Source of the DNA: DASSFG01 sp035550375
GTDB lineage: Bacteria > Planctomycetota > Planctomycetia > Pirellulales > JAICIG01
Reading direction: 5' to 3'
NCBI GenBank assembly: GCA_035550375.1
Contig: DASZPH010000043.1
Span: forward strand, 24,837 to 88,836
DNA length: 64,000 bases
This document shows positions 63,675 to 64,000 of the stretch, piece by piece (within the stretch, counting starts at the first letter, position 1; each line of letters opens with the position of its first letter). Both the position numbers and the translations under genes were made by a program. Under the pieces are notes generated by a model. It saw only the letters and a program-made list of their open reading frames with translations. It was not told where the DNA came from and made no database searches.

Positions 63675-63959
63675 TTACCGCTGGACCTCGTCGTCGTAGA
63701 TCTTAAACAGCACGTAGTCGTCGTTTGGCCTCTTTTCGGCGAAGTCGGTCGGTTCCACATGCCAGACCTTGTCGGCTCCATGCCGCACGGTCAGCTCGTC
63801 GCTGTTCAGCCGCGCCAGGGTGTACTCCCACGCCCGGATTATGCGACCTGCCGGCGCTTGATCCACCGCGTCGGCCACGTCGTCCACCGTCCGTAAGAAC
63901 TCCGCCAACAACCGCTCTCGCAAGGCCGCACGATCCACCCTCGAAGAACTCGAATCCAT
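63675..63959 (-). CDS. Small hypothetical protein
   Basis: The protein (94 aa) starts at ATG 63959 (MDSSSSRVDRAALRERLLAEF) with GGAG 10 nt upstream. It is helix-rich in the first half (ALRERLLAEFLRTVDDVADAV), with a short beta-like end (DYVLFKIYDDE). A different frame on the same strand (63703-63987) is open but has an unlikely composition. It converges on the oxoprolinase gene. I do not recognise it. Confidence 0.6.
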   Translation of the reverse strand: MDSSSSRVDRAALRERLLAEFLRTVDDVADAVDQAPAGRIIRAWEYTLARLNSDELTVRHGADKVWHVEPTDFAEKRPNDDYVLFKIYDDEVQR

Positions 63960-64000
63960 GGCTCGCTCCATTCTGCCGAAAGAACACAGAACACTCCTTC

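Overview
The window looks like chromosomal DNA of a GC-rich planctomycete (Planctomycetota, Pirellulales-like). Several families typical of that phylum occur together: a DUF1501 protein, a DUF1549/DUF1553 protein, a PVC-type CxxCH haem protein with a dehydrogenase propeller, two DUF1559 pseudopilins, proteins with an NPYxxP N-terminal motif, and an exported protein opening with an LESRNLLS-type motif. I see no rRNA, tRNA, CRISPR array, integrase or transposase. The window reads as ordinary chromosome rather than a mobile island. I place 51 genes, on both strands, many in short runs with 4-bp ATGA/GTGA overlaps.

Region 1 (1-7.5 kb) is a cbb3-type cytochrome oxidase operon: dihaem cytochrome c lipoprotein, membrane protein, ccoN, ccoO, membrane protein, an orphan CcoP-N-terminus-like peptide, ccoI-type copper ATPase and a TauE/SafE-like protein. 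No intact ccoP is present; its parts seem to be divided between two genes. Region 2 (7.7-23 kb) holds a radical SAM protein and a leftward set (squalene-cyclase-repeat protein, PVC CxxCH protein, DUF1501 protein). A tandem DUF3467-like protein, a lone LutA-like CCG protein, a DUF1549/DUF1553 protein, an orphan TolC-like protein and an exonuclease/phosphatase-fold protein follow.

Region 3 (23-31.6 kb) has housekeeping genes (clpX, maf, scpB), an SDR enzyme, an EF-hand protein and a two-gene ABC exporter whose permease carries a large propeller-like domain. Region 4 (31.6-37.5 kb) is a leftward metabolic cluster: quinone-oxidoreductase-like enzyme, Gfo/Idh/MocA oxidoreductase, class III aminotransferase, guanine-deaminase-like enzyme and a flavin-dependent halogenase-like oxidoreductase. 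Region 5 (37.7-49.6 kb) has a zinc-ribbon membrane protein, queA, a Nudix-like protein, recQ, a Cys-rich secreted peptide bracketed by terminator hairpins, a GGDEF-PilZ protein, a HEAT-repeat protein, and a lipoprotein coupled to a DUF1559 pseudopilin.

Region 6 (49.8-64 kb) has a PQQ-like propeller membrane protein translationally coupled to a PEP-utilising, rifampin-phosphotransferase-like enzyme. A second DUF1559 protein, a propeller/DUF4214 exported protein, CstA, a fused 5-oxoprolinase (HyuA-HyuB) and a small unknown protein complete it. The observations I consider most worth checking are the split CcoP, the halogenase-like cluster, the propeller-phosphotransferase pair, the ABC permease with an embedded propeller, the possible attenuator before the Cys-rich gene, and a few intergenic inverted repeats.
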